Shown one piece after another: positions 46,528 through 54,030 of a stretch of 64,000 nucleotides of DNA. Each line of letters starts with the position of its first letter. Position 1 is the stretch's first letter. The position numbers and the translations under genes were made by a program. The stretch is from Bacteroidales bacterium. Lineage in GTDB: Bacteria; Bacteroidota; Bacteroidia; Bacteroidales; Muribaculaceae. The stretch is taken from the NCBI GenBank assembly GCA_910575545.1, contig CAJTFH010000003.1:117442-181441 (forward strand), written 5' to 3'. The notes below the pieces were generated by a model that was not told the origin of the DNA, made no database searches, and saw only the letters and a list, made by a program, of their open reading frames with translations.

Positions 46528-46626
46528 GGGGATCATTTTAAAGTGAATTTAAGGGGGCACTTTCGAGTGAATTTGGGGGATCACTTTAAAGTGAACGGAG
46601 GGGGGCAATGGTGAGTGAATTTTCCA
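46528..46626. repeat. Repeated transposase-binding region at the istA end of the IS
   Basis: Four direct repeats of about 24 bp, each with a GGGG run followed by a block ending in GTGAATT or GTGAACG (starting near 46528, 46553, 46575 and 46600). The last one ends in the terminal inverted repeat. Multiple end repeats of this kind are usual in IS21-family elements. The left end has a shorter, less regular pair (43988-44040). Confidence 0.75.
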
Positions 46627-46652
46627 ATAAAGGATAAAAATAGGTGAATTTG

Positions 46653-46684
46653 CTTGGTTGACTAATTTATTTAGACTAACTTTG
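46653..46684 (+). promoter_or_regulatory. Promoter and operator of the first BlaI operon
   Basis: -7 box TAACTTTG (46677-46684), with CTTG (46653-46656) 20 bp upstream. The 17 bp directly before the -7 box, GACTAATTTATTTAGAC (46660-46676), differ at two positions from the perfect palindrome GTCTAATTTAATTAGAC found at the second BlaI gene. Repressor bound here would cover the spacer between the promoter boxes. Confidence 0.7.
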
Positions 46685-46704
46685 CATATACTAAATTTCA
46701 TTTG

Positions 46705-47076
46705 ATGATGGAACAACTTACTAAGCGTGAAGAAGAAGTGATGAACAAGTTTTGGGAGAGGGGCGAAGCTACCGTCAAGGAGATTATAGCCACTTATCCT
46801 GAACCTCGTCCAAGCCGGACTGCCATATCTACATTTGTGAAGTTTCTTGTCGAGAAAGGCTTTTTAGGGCATAAGCCGGCAGGGAACAACGGGTTCATAT
46901 ACTACCCACTCATAGAACGGGATGAGTATTGTGGCAACAACCTGAAGAATGTAGTACAGAGATATTTTAATAACTCTATTCGTGGTGTGATAAGCACTCT
47001 TGTAAGAGATAGGAAAATGTCGGATGATGAAGTTCGGGAGTTGATAAATCAGGTAATTGAAGGAAATCGCCAATAA
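46705..47076 (+). CDS. BlaI/MecI-family repressor, no partner sensor
   Basis: 123 residues (ATG 46705; ATG 46708 is equally possible). Winged-helix DNA-binding domain with LTKREEEVMNKFWERGEATVKEI and EPRPSRTAISTFVKFLVEKGFL, then a dimerisation helix. It heads a seven-gene operon but no M56/BlaR sensor protease adjoins it. The position aligned with the Asn-Phe cleavage site of BlaI/MecI reads Ser-Thr (ISTLVRDRK), so release by a BlaR-type protease is doubtful. It is clearly paralogous to the gene at 58717 and is likely autoregulated. Confidence 0.88.
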   Translation: MMEQLTKREEEVMNKFWERGEATVKEIIATYPEPRPSRTAISTFVKFLVEKGFLGHKPAGNNGFIYYPLIERDEYCGNNLKNVVQRYFNNSIRGVISTLVRDRKMSDDEVRELINQVIEGNRQ

Positions 47077-47091
47077 TAAAATTGAAAAGAT

Positions 47092-47760
47092 ATGGGTAAT
47101 AATTTATTAGAGCAATGCCATAAAATTAAGGAAGAAATTTCCAATGAAACCACATTTCATTTGGGAATTGAAAACTTATTGTCTTTGCGTACCCAATTAT
47201 TTGATATCTTAGCGCAGTTCAAAGTGGAATTATGTCGTGCTGATTTCAATGCTATCCCATTCATTGGAGAAGACGGTTTTCACAGCAAGACAATTGCCTA
47301 TTCCATCTGGCATATATTCCGTATCGAGGATATTGTTACCCATACTCTAATCAACAAGGACAATCAGATATTCTTTTCAAGGGATTATAAAAGCTCGATT
47401 GGCTCTCCAATTATCACAACGGGTAACGAGCTTGAAAAACAGGAAATATCAGATTTCTCCAAAACATTGAATTTAGATGCGCTATATGAATATGCTGAAT
47501 CTGTAAAAGACAATACCAGCCTATTGTTGAAAGAGCTTTCTTTTTGCGATTTGGAACGCAGAATGACTGATGAGGATAGGGAAAAACTCAAATCACTTCA
47601 TGTTGTGAGCGACTCTGAAAATGCCCGGTGGTTGATAGATTACTGGTGTGGTGAAAATATCCGAGGTCTTATAATGATGCCTTTTTCCGAACATTGGTTG
47701 GCTCATATTTATGCGAGTTGGAAAATTAAATGCGCATTAAAAGGAATATCAAACAACTAA
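47092..47760 (+). CDS. DinB-like four-helix metalloprotein
   Basis: 222 residues, mainly helical. His74 in SIWHIFRIED and the pair His201/His205 in SEHWLAHI form the three-His metal pattern of the DinB/YfiT superfamily. Members often join small thiols or cofactors to toxic compounds, or hydrolyse amides; this protein's substrate is unknown. It starts 15 bp after the BlaI-type repressor in the same operon. Assignment is by motif spacing, not by close homologue. Confidence 0.6.
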   Translation: MGNNLLEQCHKIKEEISNETTFHLGIENLLSLRTQLFDILAQFKVELCRADFNAIPFIGEDGFHSKTIAYSIWHIFRIEDIVTHTLINKDNQIFFSRDYKSSIGSPIITTGNELEKQEISDFSKTLNLDALYEYAESVKDNTSLLLKELSFCDLERRMTDEDREKLKSLHVVSDSENARWLIDYWCGENIRGLIMMPFSEHWLAHIYASWKIKCALKGISNN

Positions 47761-47770
47761 ATATATGAAT

Positions 47771-48040
47771 ATGGAACAAAAATTTTGTCAAAGTTGCGGT
47801 ATGCCGTTAACTGACAAAGATAAGGGAATAAATGCCGATGGCAGCCGCAATGATGATTACTGCAACTATTGTTACATGGATGGCCGGTTCACGCAGGACT
47901 TTACAATGGAGCAGATGATTGAGCATTGCGCTCGGTTCACCGATGATATAAACAAGTGGTCCGGAGAAAATATGACCGTGGAACAGGCTAAAGAGATGAT
48001 GCGCCAATTCTATCCCAACCTCAAACGCTGGAAAAAATAA
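47771..48040 (+). CDS. Small zinc-ribbon protein
   Basis: 89 residues. Two Cys pairs, CQSC near the start and CNYC about residues 31-34, give a treble-clef-like zinc ribbon, followed by two helices ending in FYPNLKRWKK. It matches the putative zinc-ribbon family often fused to other domains. The N-terminus is nearly the same as that of the protein at 49886, so ATG 47771 (MEQKFCQ) is preferred over ATG 47765. No function known. Confidence 0.75.
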   Translation: MEQKFCQSCGMPLTDKDKGINADGSRNDDYCNYCYMDGRFTQDFTMEQMIEHCARFTDDINKWSGENMTVEQAKEMMRQFYPNLKRWKK

Positions 48041-48042
48041 AT

Positions 48043-48504
48043 ATGAGATATTGTTGTACGGTTTTATCCGTGTCAGATATAAGCAAAGCCCGAAGTTTCT
48101 ACGAAAACATATTCGGGTTGGAAGTCTGTCAAAATTATGGACGAAATATCCTGTTCTCCTGCGGTCTGGCTTTACAGCAGAATTTCGATTGGCTTATTGG
48201 CGTACCCAAAGAAAAAGTTCATAAAAAGTCAAACAATGTTGAAATCGTCTTTGAGGAACGTGATTTTGATGGCTTTCTGCAAAAGCTGAAAGGCAATTCG
48301 TCAATCGCATTCTTAGGTGAAGTCGTTGAGCATGATTGGGGACAGCGAGTAATCCGCTTTTACGATTTGGATGGGCATCTAATAGAAGTCGGTGAGGAAA
48401 TGAAAATGGTCATAGAGAGATTCATTTCTAATGGAATGACTTTGGAAGAAGTTTCCAAGAGAATGGATGTTTCTGTCGATGACCTGCAAAAACTATTGAA
48501 TTAA
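48043..48504 (+). CDS. VOC-family protein with C-terminal helical extension
   Basis: 153 residues. Residues 1-120 form a glyoxalase/bleomycin-resistance (VOC) unit, with LSVSDISKARSFYENIFGLEV at the start and VIRFYDLDGHLIEVGEE at the end of the domain. The last 30 residues (FISNGMTLEEVSKRMDVSVDDLQKLL) look like a helix-turn-helix, unusual for this family. It begins 2 bp after the zinc-ribbon gene. Substrate unknown. Confidence 0.8.
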   Translation: MRYCCTVLSVSDISKARSFYENIFGLEVCQNYGRNILFSCGLALQQNFDWLIGVPKEKVHKKSNNVEIVFEERDFDGFLQKLKGNSSIAFLGEVVEHDWGQRVIRFYDLDGHLIEVGEEMKMVIERFISNGMTLEEVSKRMDVSVDDLQKLLN

Positions 48505-48515
48505 ACCCTATAAAT

Positions 48516-49268
48516 ATGGATATACAACGTATAATCAGCTTGGTCAAAGAGACTAAGGGGATAATCACAAACAGGGAAATGGCAGCCCTTGTGAAAGAAA
48601 AAGGAGTAGCCGATTACGTTACTCAAGTGGATGTCGCCGTTCAGGATTTCTTGAAGAAGGCATTACATACACTTGCGCCGGACATACAGTTTCTCGGAGA
48701 GGAAACCGGCTTACAGCGTATGGATACAGACAGCTACTGGATTCTTGACCCTGTTGATGGCACTACCAACCTCATGCACGACTATCAGCATAGTGTGGTG
48801 TCGTTAGCTCTTTGTAGTCAGAAAGAGATAGTAATGGGCATTGTCTATGATCCGTTTCACGATGAACTTTTTTCTGCTGTCAAGGAAGAAGGAAGTTTCT
48901 TGAACGGCAAGCCCATACACGTTTCATCTGCCACAAAACTATCGGAAACCATCATAGGCATCGGCACTGCAAAAAGAGAATTAGCGAAAGAAAACTTTGC
49001 CCGATTTCTGAAAGTTTACGAAAATTCCCAAGATGTCCGAAGACTTGGCTCAGCCGCTTTGGAGTTGGCATATACAGCCTGCGGCAGACAAGGCGGATAT
49101 TTCGAGATATATTTGAATCCGTGGGATTATGCGGCAGGGATGCTTCTGGTACAAGAAGCCGGAGGAAAAGTGACTGATTGGAACGGGAATGCGCTTGACC
49201 CGGCTAAAGGAAGTCACGTCGTAGGAACAAACGGGCAAGTCCACGAAGAAATACTCAAATTATTATGA
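48516..49268 (+). CDS. Inositol-monophosphatase-family phosphatase
   Basis: 250 residues. Metal-binding motifs: GEETG, WILDPVDGTTN and, near the C-terminus, WDYAAGMLLVQEAGG. The family includes inositol-1-phosphatase, 3'(2'),5'-bisphosphate nucleotidase (CysQ) and fructose-bisphosphatase; the substrate cannot be told from the motifs. Its stop overlaps the next start (ATGA at 49265), so translation is coupled to the UDG-like gene. Confidence 0.88.
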   Translation: MDIQRIISLVKETKGIITNREMAALVKEKGVADYVTQVDVAVQDFLKKALHTLAPDIQFLGEETGLQRMDTDSYWILDPVDGTTNLMHDYQHSVVSLALCSQKEIVMGIVYDPFHDELFSAVKEEGSFLNGKPIHVSSATKLSETIIGIGTAKRELAKENFARFLKVYENSQDVRRLGSAALELAYTACGRQGGYFEIYLNPWDYAAGMLLVQEAGGKVTDWNGNALDPAKGSHVVGTNGQVHEEILKLL

Positions 49269-49864
49269 ATGTAAAAGAAGTGTTGCAACAATTCGTTGAA
49301 GGTGCAACCGATCTGCGGTTTAATAACGTGGAGGTTACACCGGAAACAATACACGCAATCATGATAAATGAGATTGTTCCGTCACATCCGGAAGAGGACT
49401 TCTATGGAAAATCAGATGCGGCGTATATGACAACGACAATTCCGTTGTTCAAAAAAGCCGGGATAGAGGTAGATTCTGTGCAGGATATTCTCAACAAGGG
49501 GATTTATATTACCAATGCGGTTAAAATACCCAAAAACGGATATGTCGTTTCAAAGGAAAGCATAGAGGAAAGTCTGCCATATCTGGAAAGAGAGCTTGCA
49601 TTGTTTCCCAACGTCAAGGTTATAATGCTTATGGGTGATGTGGCAAAGAAGGCCTTTAATATGATTGGCAAGAAGGCAATCAAGAAAAATGTTATCCCAA
49701 GCGTATCCACATACAAATTGCGAAATACAGAGATTTCATATAACGGTGTTCGCATCCTCCCCTCCTATATAATGACGGGACAAAACATACTCATAGAGAA
49801 ATCTAAGTTTGAAATGGCTTCTGAAGATATTTCCATGATGTACCGGTTGATAATGAAGAAGTAA
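49265..49864 (+). CDS. Uracil-DNA-glycosylase-like protein
   Basis: 199 residues. GIYITNAVKIPKNG and VKVIMLMGDVAKKAF correspond to central blocks of the UDG superfamily (families 4/5-like), and ILPSYIMTGQN takes the place of the C-terminal HPSP-like block. The iron-sulphur cysteines of family 4 are absent and the catalytic motif is unusual, so activity is uncertain. It is translationally coupled to the phosphatase gene. Could be a DNA-repair enzyme or a divergent fold relative. Confidence 0.6.
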   Translation: MNVKEVLQQFVEGATDLRFNNVEVTPETIHAIMINEIVPSHPEEDFYGKSDAAYMTTTIPLFKKAGIEVDSVQDILNKGIYITNAVKIPKNGYVVSKESIEESLPYLERELALFPNVKVIMLMGDVAKKAFNMIGKKAIKKNVIPSVSTYKLRNTEISYNGVRILPSYIMTGQNILIEKSKFEMASEDISMMYRLIMKK

Positions 49865-49885
49865 AAATCATTTAATAAATAATAT

Positions 49886-50566
49886 ATGGAACAAAAATTT
49901 TGTCAGAGTTGCGGGATGCCTCTTAATCCCGCAAATCCCGGAACTAATGCCGACGGCAGTATAAGTGAAGATTATTGCGGTTACTGTTACAAGGATGGAG
50001 TATTCCTACAAGACTTCAATATGAGTCAGATGATTGAGTTTTGTGTGCAGTTTACCGACCAGATAAACAAGGAAACAGGATGGAATCTCTCTCCGGAACA
50101 GGCAAAGGCTCAAATGCGCAAGATTTTCCCAACGCTCAAACGCTGGAAAGAGAAAGACAAAAGAAGCCTCACAGAAAAAGCTGTCAGTTTGCTTGCGCAA
50201 TGCAATGAGGTCACACTTGCCACGATAAATGCGGATGGATTCCCACGCCCTGTGCCCATCAAGAAAATTAAGACCAACGGATGCAACGAGATTTGGATGG
50301 CAACCGATGCCGCATCCGTGAAAATAAATGACCTCAAGACAAATTCCAAAGCCGGAGTAAGCTATTATTTTTATGGTGATAGTGTCGCTCTGCGTGGCAT
50401 AGCGGAAATTGTCAGCGATGATAAAATCCGAAAAGAGATGTGGCAGGAGTGGCTGATAAATCATTTCCCCGGAGGTGCTACCGATCCGAACTATACTCTA
50501 ATCAGGTTTGTAGGCGAGGACGCAACCATATATATTGATGGCGATTTTGCGCACGAAAAAATATAA
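49886..50566 (+). CDS. Zinc ribbon fused to a PNPOx-like flavin-binding domain
   Basis: 226 residues. Residues 1-88 repeat the small zinc-ribbon protein of the same operon (MEQKFCQSCGMPL, DYCGYCYKDG, FPTLKRWKEK). Residues 95-226 are a pyridoxamine-5'-phosphate-oxidase-like split barrel of the general stress protein 26 type (LLAQCNEVTLATINADGFP, DLKTNSKAGVSYYFYGDSVALRG), which usually binds FMN, haem or F420. Last gene of the BlaI-headed operon, 21 bp after its neighbour. It may be a flavoprotein reductase or an anti-oxidant; substrate unknown. Confidence 0.8.
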   Translation: MEQKFCQSCGMPLNPANPGTNADGSISEDYCGYCYKDGVFLQDFNMSQMIEFCVQFTDQINKETGWNLSPEQAKAQMRKIFPTLKRWKEKDKRSLTEKAVSLLAQCNEVTLATINADGFPRPVPIKKIKTNGCNEIWMATDAASVKINDLKTNSKAGVSYYFYGDSVALRGIAEIVSDDKIRKEMWQEWLINHFPGGATDPNYTLIRFVGEDATIYIDGDFAHEKI

Positions 50567-50582
50567 ATACTCCGAATGCTTT

Positions 50583-50629
50583 AATGTCCGTTTTTTACTA
50601 TCGGAATAAATAGCCTTGTTATAATTTTG
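50583..50629 (+). promoter_or_regulatory. AraC-gene promoter with 20-bp activator box
   Basis: The box AATGTCCGTTTTTTACTATC (50583-50602) covers the -33 position, where TTTG is absent. The -7 box TAATTTTG is at 50622-50629. The box starts 39 bp before the -7 box, the same distance as in the promoters at 53566 and 54228. The predicted transcription start falls at or next to the ATG at 50634. Confidence 0.7.
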
Positions 50630-50633
50630 CAGG

Positions 50634-51434
50634 ATGCAAACATTCAAGATCATACATCCCTCTCCTGCGCTGAAACCGTTTGTGCGGTATTATTGGGTAT
50701 TGCAGGATAGCTCACCCGGCATGGTGTCGCAACGCACTTTGCCGACGGGGTGTATGTCGCTTGTGTTTCATCGTGGTGAAAGACTGAAAGTTGTAAGTCA
50801 GAATGACTTACAGCCACGCTGTTTTATAAGCGGACAAGAAACCAGCTTTACAGATGTCATTTCCACGGGAAACATCGAAATGATAGTGACTGTGTTTCAA
50901 CCACACACGGCAAAGATGTTTTTTCATATCCCCGTCAGTCTGTTTTGCAATAGGAACATTTCCATATATGATATGGAGGACATTGAGTTGCAGGATTTGG
51001 CAGGGAAAATGGGTGATGCCGACAATCTTGAAACAGCCGTTATCTTAATTGAAAATTTCCTATTAAACCGCGTACTACTGGAGAATAACTACAATATACC
51101 GAGGCTTTCCACCGTGGTGCGTCACATTAGCAATTCTGTCCATACAAACATAAAGGGGCTTGCCGACATAGCGTGCCTGAGTGAAAAGCAGTTTTGCCGT
51201 GTCTTTTCAGAACACATCGGAACTACCCCAAAGGATTTCCTGCGCATCATCAGATTGCAACGCACCTTATCCGTATTACAGCATAATCCGAAAATAGGTT
51301 TTGCCCAACTATCATATGAATGTGGTTATACAGACCAATCACATATGATAAAGGAATTTCGGCTATTCACCGGTTACACCCCAAAAGAGTACATATCCCG
51401 TTGCGCTCCTGTTTCCGACTATTTTACGTTCTGA
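50634..51434 (+). CDS. AraC-family regulator
   Basis: 266 residues. The N-terminal part (PALKPFVRYYWVLQD, LPTGCMSLVFHRGE) is the sensor fold found in many Bacteroidetes AraC proteins. The C-terminal double HTH covers about residues 165-260 (IKGLADIACLSEKQFCRVFSEHIGTTPKDFLR; FAQLSYECGYTDQSHMIKEFRLFTGYTPKEY). It probably controls its own gene and the promoters at 53605 and 54267, which share its upstream box. The mRNA may be leaderless. The signal sensed is unknown. Confidence 0.92.
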   Translation: MQTFKIIHPSPALKPFVRYYWVLQDSSPGMVSQRTLPTGCMSLVFHRGERLKVVSQNDLQPRCFISGQETSFTDVISTGNIEMIVTVFQPHTAKMFFHIPVSLFCNRNISIYDMEDIELQDLAGKMGDADNLETAVILIENFLLNRVLLENNYNIPRLSTVVRHISNSVHTNIKGLADIACLSEKQFCRVFSEHIGTTPKDFLRIIRLQRTLSVLQHNPKIGFAQLSYECGYTDQSHMIKEFRLFTGYTPKEYISRCAPVSDYFTF

Positions 51435-51458
51435 AAATTACGCTGATATAGATTTCGA

Positions 51459-51506
51459 TTTGGTTGTCACCGATTATTTTTATAATTTTGTCACCACTTA
51501 GTGACA
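51459..51506 (+). promoter_or_regulatory. tetR promoter with operator
   Basis: TTTG (51459-51462), 20-bp spacer, TAATTTTG (51483-51490). An inverted repeat TGTCAC-N6-GTGACA (51489-51506) overlaps the start of transcription, and TTGTCACC occurs again at 51464-51471 in the spacer. This is the expected layout for repression by the TetR protein encoded next. Confidence 0.8.
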
Positions 51507-51515
51507 TTAACCAAA

Positions 51516-52118
51516 ATGGAATTGAAAGAAACAGAGAAAAGGCTGCTTGATGCAGTGAGCCATATCATAGAGAATGACGGATTTACCAAAATTGGGGTAA
51601 ACCGCATCGCCAGTCAAGCCGGATGCGATAAAGTTTTGATTTATCGCTATTTTGGCGGCTTGGATGGTCTGCTCGTCGAATGGGCAAAACGGCACGACTA
51701 TTATTCATTTGCCTATTCGGAGTTTATAGATACCATCAAACAGTCCGAGAAGAAGGATATAAGGCAGATTGTCAAAGATGTGCTTTTCCGGCAACTTCAT
51801 TATCTGAAGGACAATGTTCTCATGCAGCAACTTCTGGTATGGGAATTATCCGGTCATTCATCGTTCAAGGGAATCCTCGAAGAAAGGGAGCGCATAGGCT
51901 ACAAATTGCAGGAAGAATTAAACAAAAGTCTGGATATAGGTAACGACAACGATATGTCCGTTGCCATAATCATATCCGCAATCAATTACATTGTACTTTT
52001 CACAAGACAGTACCCCAAACTGAACGGCATAGATTTCAGCAAGCCGGAAGCGTGGAGCAGAATGGAAGCAATGATTTCCAAGTATGTTGATTTCATCTTT
52101 GACGACAGCAAACTATGA
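51516..52118 (+). CDS. TetR-family repressor
   Basis: 200 residues from ATG 51516 (GTG 51501 lies inside the operator and is unlikely). HTH in the first 50 residues: IIENDGFTKIGVNRIASQAGCDKVLIYRYFGGLDGLLVEW. The helical C-terminal ligand domain has no close known relative by eye. It is coupled by an ATGA overlap to the next gene, so it probably controls its own three-gene operon through the palindrome at 51489. Confidence 0.92.
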   Translation: MELKETEKRLLDAVSHIIENDGFTKIGVNRIASQAGCDKVLIYRYFGGLDGLLVEWAKRHDYYSFAYSEFIDTIKQSEKKDIRQIVKDVLFRQLHYLKDNVLMQQLLVWELSGHSSFKGILEERERIGYKLQEELNKSLDIGNDNDMSVAIIISAINYIVLFTRQYPKLNGIDFSKPEAWSRMEAMISKYVDFIFDDSKL

Positions 52119-52744
52119 AACATATCATCGTAATAGCACTGACGCTGTTTCTTGCAGTCTTTGTTATGGCGCAGGAAAGGAATTACATTTCCACTTGCGG
52201 CAAGACGAAAACGTCTGTCAAGTGGTCGGAGGAACACAAAGACGGGAAGATATATCTGAATACAATTCAAGGCAACGAAAGGCATGAGTATATTTTGGAC
52301 AATGGGTATAAGACCGAAAGTTGGAAAATAATCAACCCTGTTTCAAATACCAGCTTGACTGTCAGCTTAAAAAACGGCAAATATTCTATATCCGGCAAGT
52401 TCAACGGCAAACCAATCTCGAAGACAGTTAAAAGCAAAGGCAAACCGTGGTATCAGAATATTGCCTACAATGCGGGGCTGACCTTGAAAAACGGCAAGTC
52501 GTTGGAATACGAGTGTTTTCGCCCTGACAATATCAAACTCTACACCATGTCGGCTGTCAAGAAGGGTATTGAAAGATTTGACGGTGGGCACACCGTCAAA
52601 ATAGAAGTCAGTCTGACCGGTTTTATGTCGGCATTCTGGAGTTGTGACTATTATTTTGACACGGCTACCTTGATGTTCGTGGGCTACAAAGGTGTGAACG
52701 GTGGCCCCGGAACACCCGAAACAAAAATATCAATTTCAAGATGA
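52115..52744 (+). CDS. Secreted protein of unknown function
   Basis: 209 residues with a signal peptide (MKHIIVIALTLFLAVFVMAQ), so exported. The mature part is beta-rich with many Lys and Gly and shows no motif I recognise; NAGLTLKNGKSLEYECF and TATLMFVGYKG are its clearest blocks. It overlaps tetR upstream and the flavodoxin/ferredoxin gene downstream by ATGA junctions and is therefore made in step with both. Possibly a periplasmic partner of the redox protein. Confidence 0.75.
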   Translation: MKHIIVIALTLFLAVFVMAQERNYISTCGKTKTSVKWSEEHKDGKIYLNTIQGNERHEYILDNGYKTESWKIINPVSNTSLTVSLKNGKYSISGKFNGKPISKTVKSKGKPWYQNIAYNAGLTLKNGKSLEYECFRPDNIKLYTMSAVKKGIERFDGGHTVKIEVSLTGFMSAFWSCDYYFDTATLMFVGYKGVNGGPGTPETKISISR

Positions 52745-53547
52745 GAACAATAATATTATATCGCTCATCATACAAAGGCAATACGCTGAAGATCGCACAA
52801 AGCATGGCTGACGCACTGTCCGCCGAACTGGTATCAGTGGACAACACCCCGACAATAGACCTGTCAGGCTACGATTTAATTGGCTTTGGCTCTGCAATAA
52901 ATTTTGCAGCCCACGATATCCGGCTTCAAAGATTTGTTTCAGAGCAGAATATTGATGGGAAAAATGTTTTCATATTTTCCACCCGCTGCCGTCCATTCTT
53001 GGGGGCATATCATAAACCCCTGAAGAAAATCATCGAAAGAAAAGGCGGAATTATAGCCGGTGAGTTTTCTTGCCGTGGTTTTGACCGTACAGGCCCTTGG
53101 GTGCTGATGAATGGTTACAATAAAGCCAGACCGAATGAGCTGGATATGTTCAAGGCACGGCTGTTTGCAAAAGGACTCCACCGGAAACTGCACCCATTGG
53201 CTTCCGTTCACAGAAATCTGGTTATCGGGTATTCGGACGGCATCCCGATACGCCATAATGGGGCAGATTTGGTTTTCGGTGACAAGGTAGTGTTTCTCAA
53301 TGCCTCCTCATGCGTGAATTGTGGAAAATGTGTCAAAGTATGCCCGATGCACATCTTCACAAAAACGGATAAAGTATTGCCAATGGATGAACTAAACTGT
53401 ATCCAATGCCGGTTATGCGCTGACAAATGTCCGACTTCATCAATATACATCAACGAGTCTTTCCTGAACGGATTACGGATTGCATTCAGAGAATCTTTTA
53501 GTGACAAGTTGCAGAAAAGTTATAATTCAGACGATAAAGGGCATTAA
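52741..53547 (+). CDS. Flavodoxin - 2[4Fe-4S] ferredoxin fusion
   Basis: 268 residues. The N-terminal flavodoxin-like domain (FMN loop YRSSYKGNTLKIAQ, residues 7-20; YDLIGFGSAI) is followed by a bacterial ferredoxin with CVNCGKCVKVCP and CIQCRLCADKCP, each binding one [4Fe-4S] cluster. The layout is that of EFR1-type proteins, which pass electrons from ferredoxin to flavin in the cytoplasm. In this operon it may reduce a compound sensed by the TetR protein; substrate unknown. Confidence 0.88.
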   Translation: MRTIILYRSSYKGNTLKIAQSMADALSAELVSVDNTPTIDLSGYDLIGFGSAINFAAHDIRLQRFVSEQNIDGKNVFIFSTRCRPFLGAYHKPLKKIIERKGGIIAGEFSCRGFDRTGPWVLMNGYNKARPNELDMFKARLFAKGLHRKLHPLASVHRNLVIGYSDGIPIRHNGADLVFGDKVVFLNASSCVNCGKCVKVCPMHIFTKTDKVLPMDELNCIQCRLCADKCPTSSIYINESFLNGLRIAFRESFSDKLQKSYNSDDKGH

Positions 53548-53565
53548 AATGTACCCAAGGAATGG

Positions 53566-53612
53566 AATGTCCGGTTTTTACTATCATAGGCTGTCGTGTC
53601 GCTGTAACTTTG
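53566..53612 (+). promoter_or_regulatory. VOC-gene promoter with 20-bp activator box
   Basis: AATGTCCGGTTTTTACTATC (53566-53585) is identical to the box at 50583 except for one base; the -7 box is TAACTTTG (53605-53612). Box-to--7 distance is 39 bp, as in the AraC promoter, and the -33 position again reads CTAT, not TTTG. Confidence 0.75.
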
Positions 53613-53640
53613 CAGCGTACTAATCAAAATAACAATAAGT

Positions 53641-54006
53641 ATGATTGCATTTTTTGAAATTCCCACCAATGACTTCGACAAGTCGGTGGCATTTTATCAG
53701 GCACTCTTCGGAGAGGAACTGGAGGTGTCGCAGTTCGGCGACGAGAGAATGGCGTGTCTAATGAAAGACGGAAAGAGCGTGTGTTCAATCTCTTCCGCTC
53801 CCTCGTTCTCCGGTTTTGCTCCCTCTGAAGGAGGCGTGCTAGTATATCTCAAAGCAAGAGACTTAGATGCCGATGTGAAAACGGCGATTGACAACGGCGC
53901 AACACTCGTCACTCCCAAGACCAAGATTCAGGTGGATGGCTGGGGTTCTTTCGCCATCATCGCAGATCCTGTCGGCAACCGCATCGGACTTTACGGTGAC
54001 AAGTAA
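53641..54006 (+). CDS. VOC-family (glyoxalase-like) protein
   Basis: 121 residues forming two beta-alpha-beta-beta-beta units: IAFFEIPTNDFDKSVAFYQALFG and GVLVYLKARDLDADVKTAIDNGATLVTPK, ending in IIADPVGNRIGLYGDK, where a Glu metal ligand would be expected but Gly-Leu stands. Proteins of this size bind or modify small toxic molecules, or serve as sensors. Transcribed alone from a promoter shared in design with the AraC and MATE genes. Confidence 0.85.
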   Translation: MIAFFEIPTNDFDKSVAFYQALFGEELEVSQFGDERMACLMKDGKSVCSISSAPSFSGFAPSEGGVLVYLKARDLDADVKTAIDNGATLVTPKTKIQVDGWGSFAIIADPVGNRIGLYGDK

Positions 54007-54030
54007 ATCATTGTAAATCGGGTCATTTTG

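Larger units (their letters stand above)
43988..46626 (-). mobile_element. Complete IS21-family insertion sequence
   Basis: 2,639 bp with istA and istB read leftward. The outer ends match as inverted repeats: left TGGAAAATCCACTC (43988 on), right end on the minus strand TGGAAAATTCACTC. The element is flanked by a 5-bp direct repeat ATAAA (43983-43987 and 46627-46631), within the target duplication size of this family. Both genes look intact. It sits between the methylase terminator and the promoter of the first cargo operon and disrupts no gene. Confidence 0.93.
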
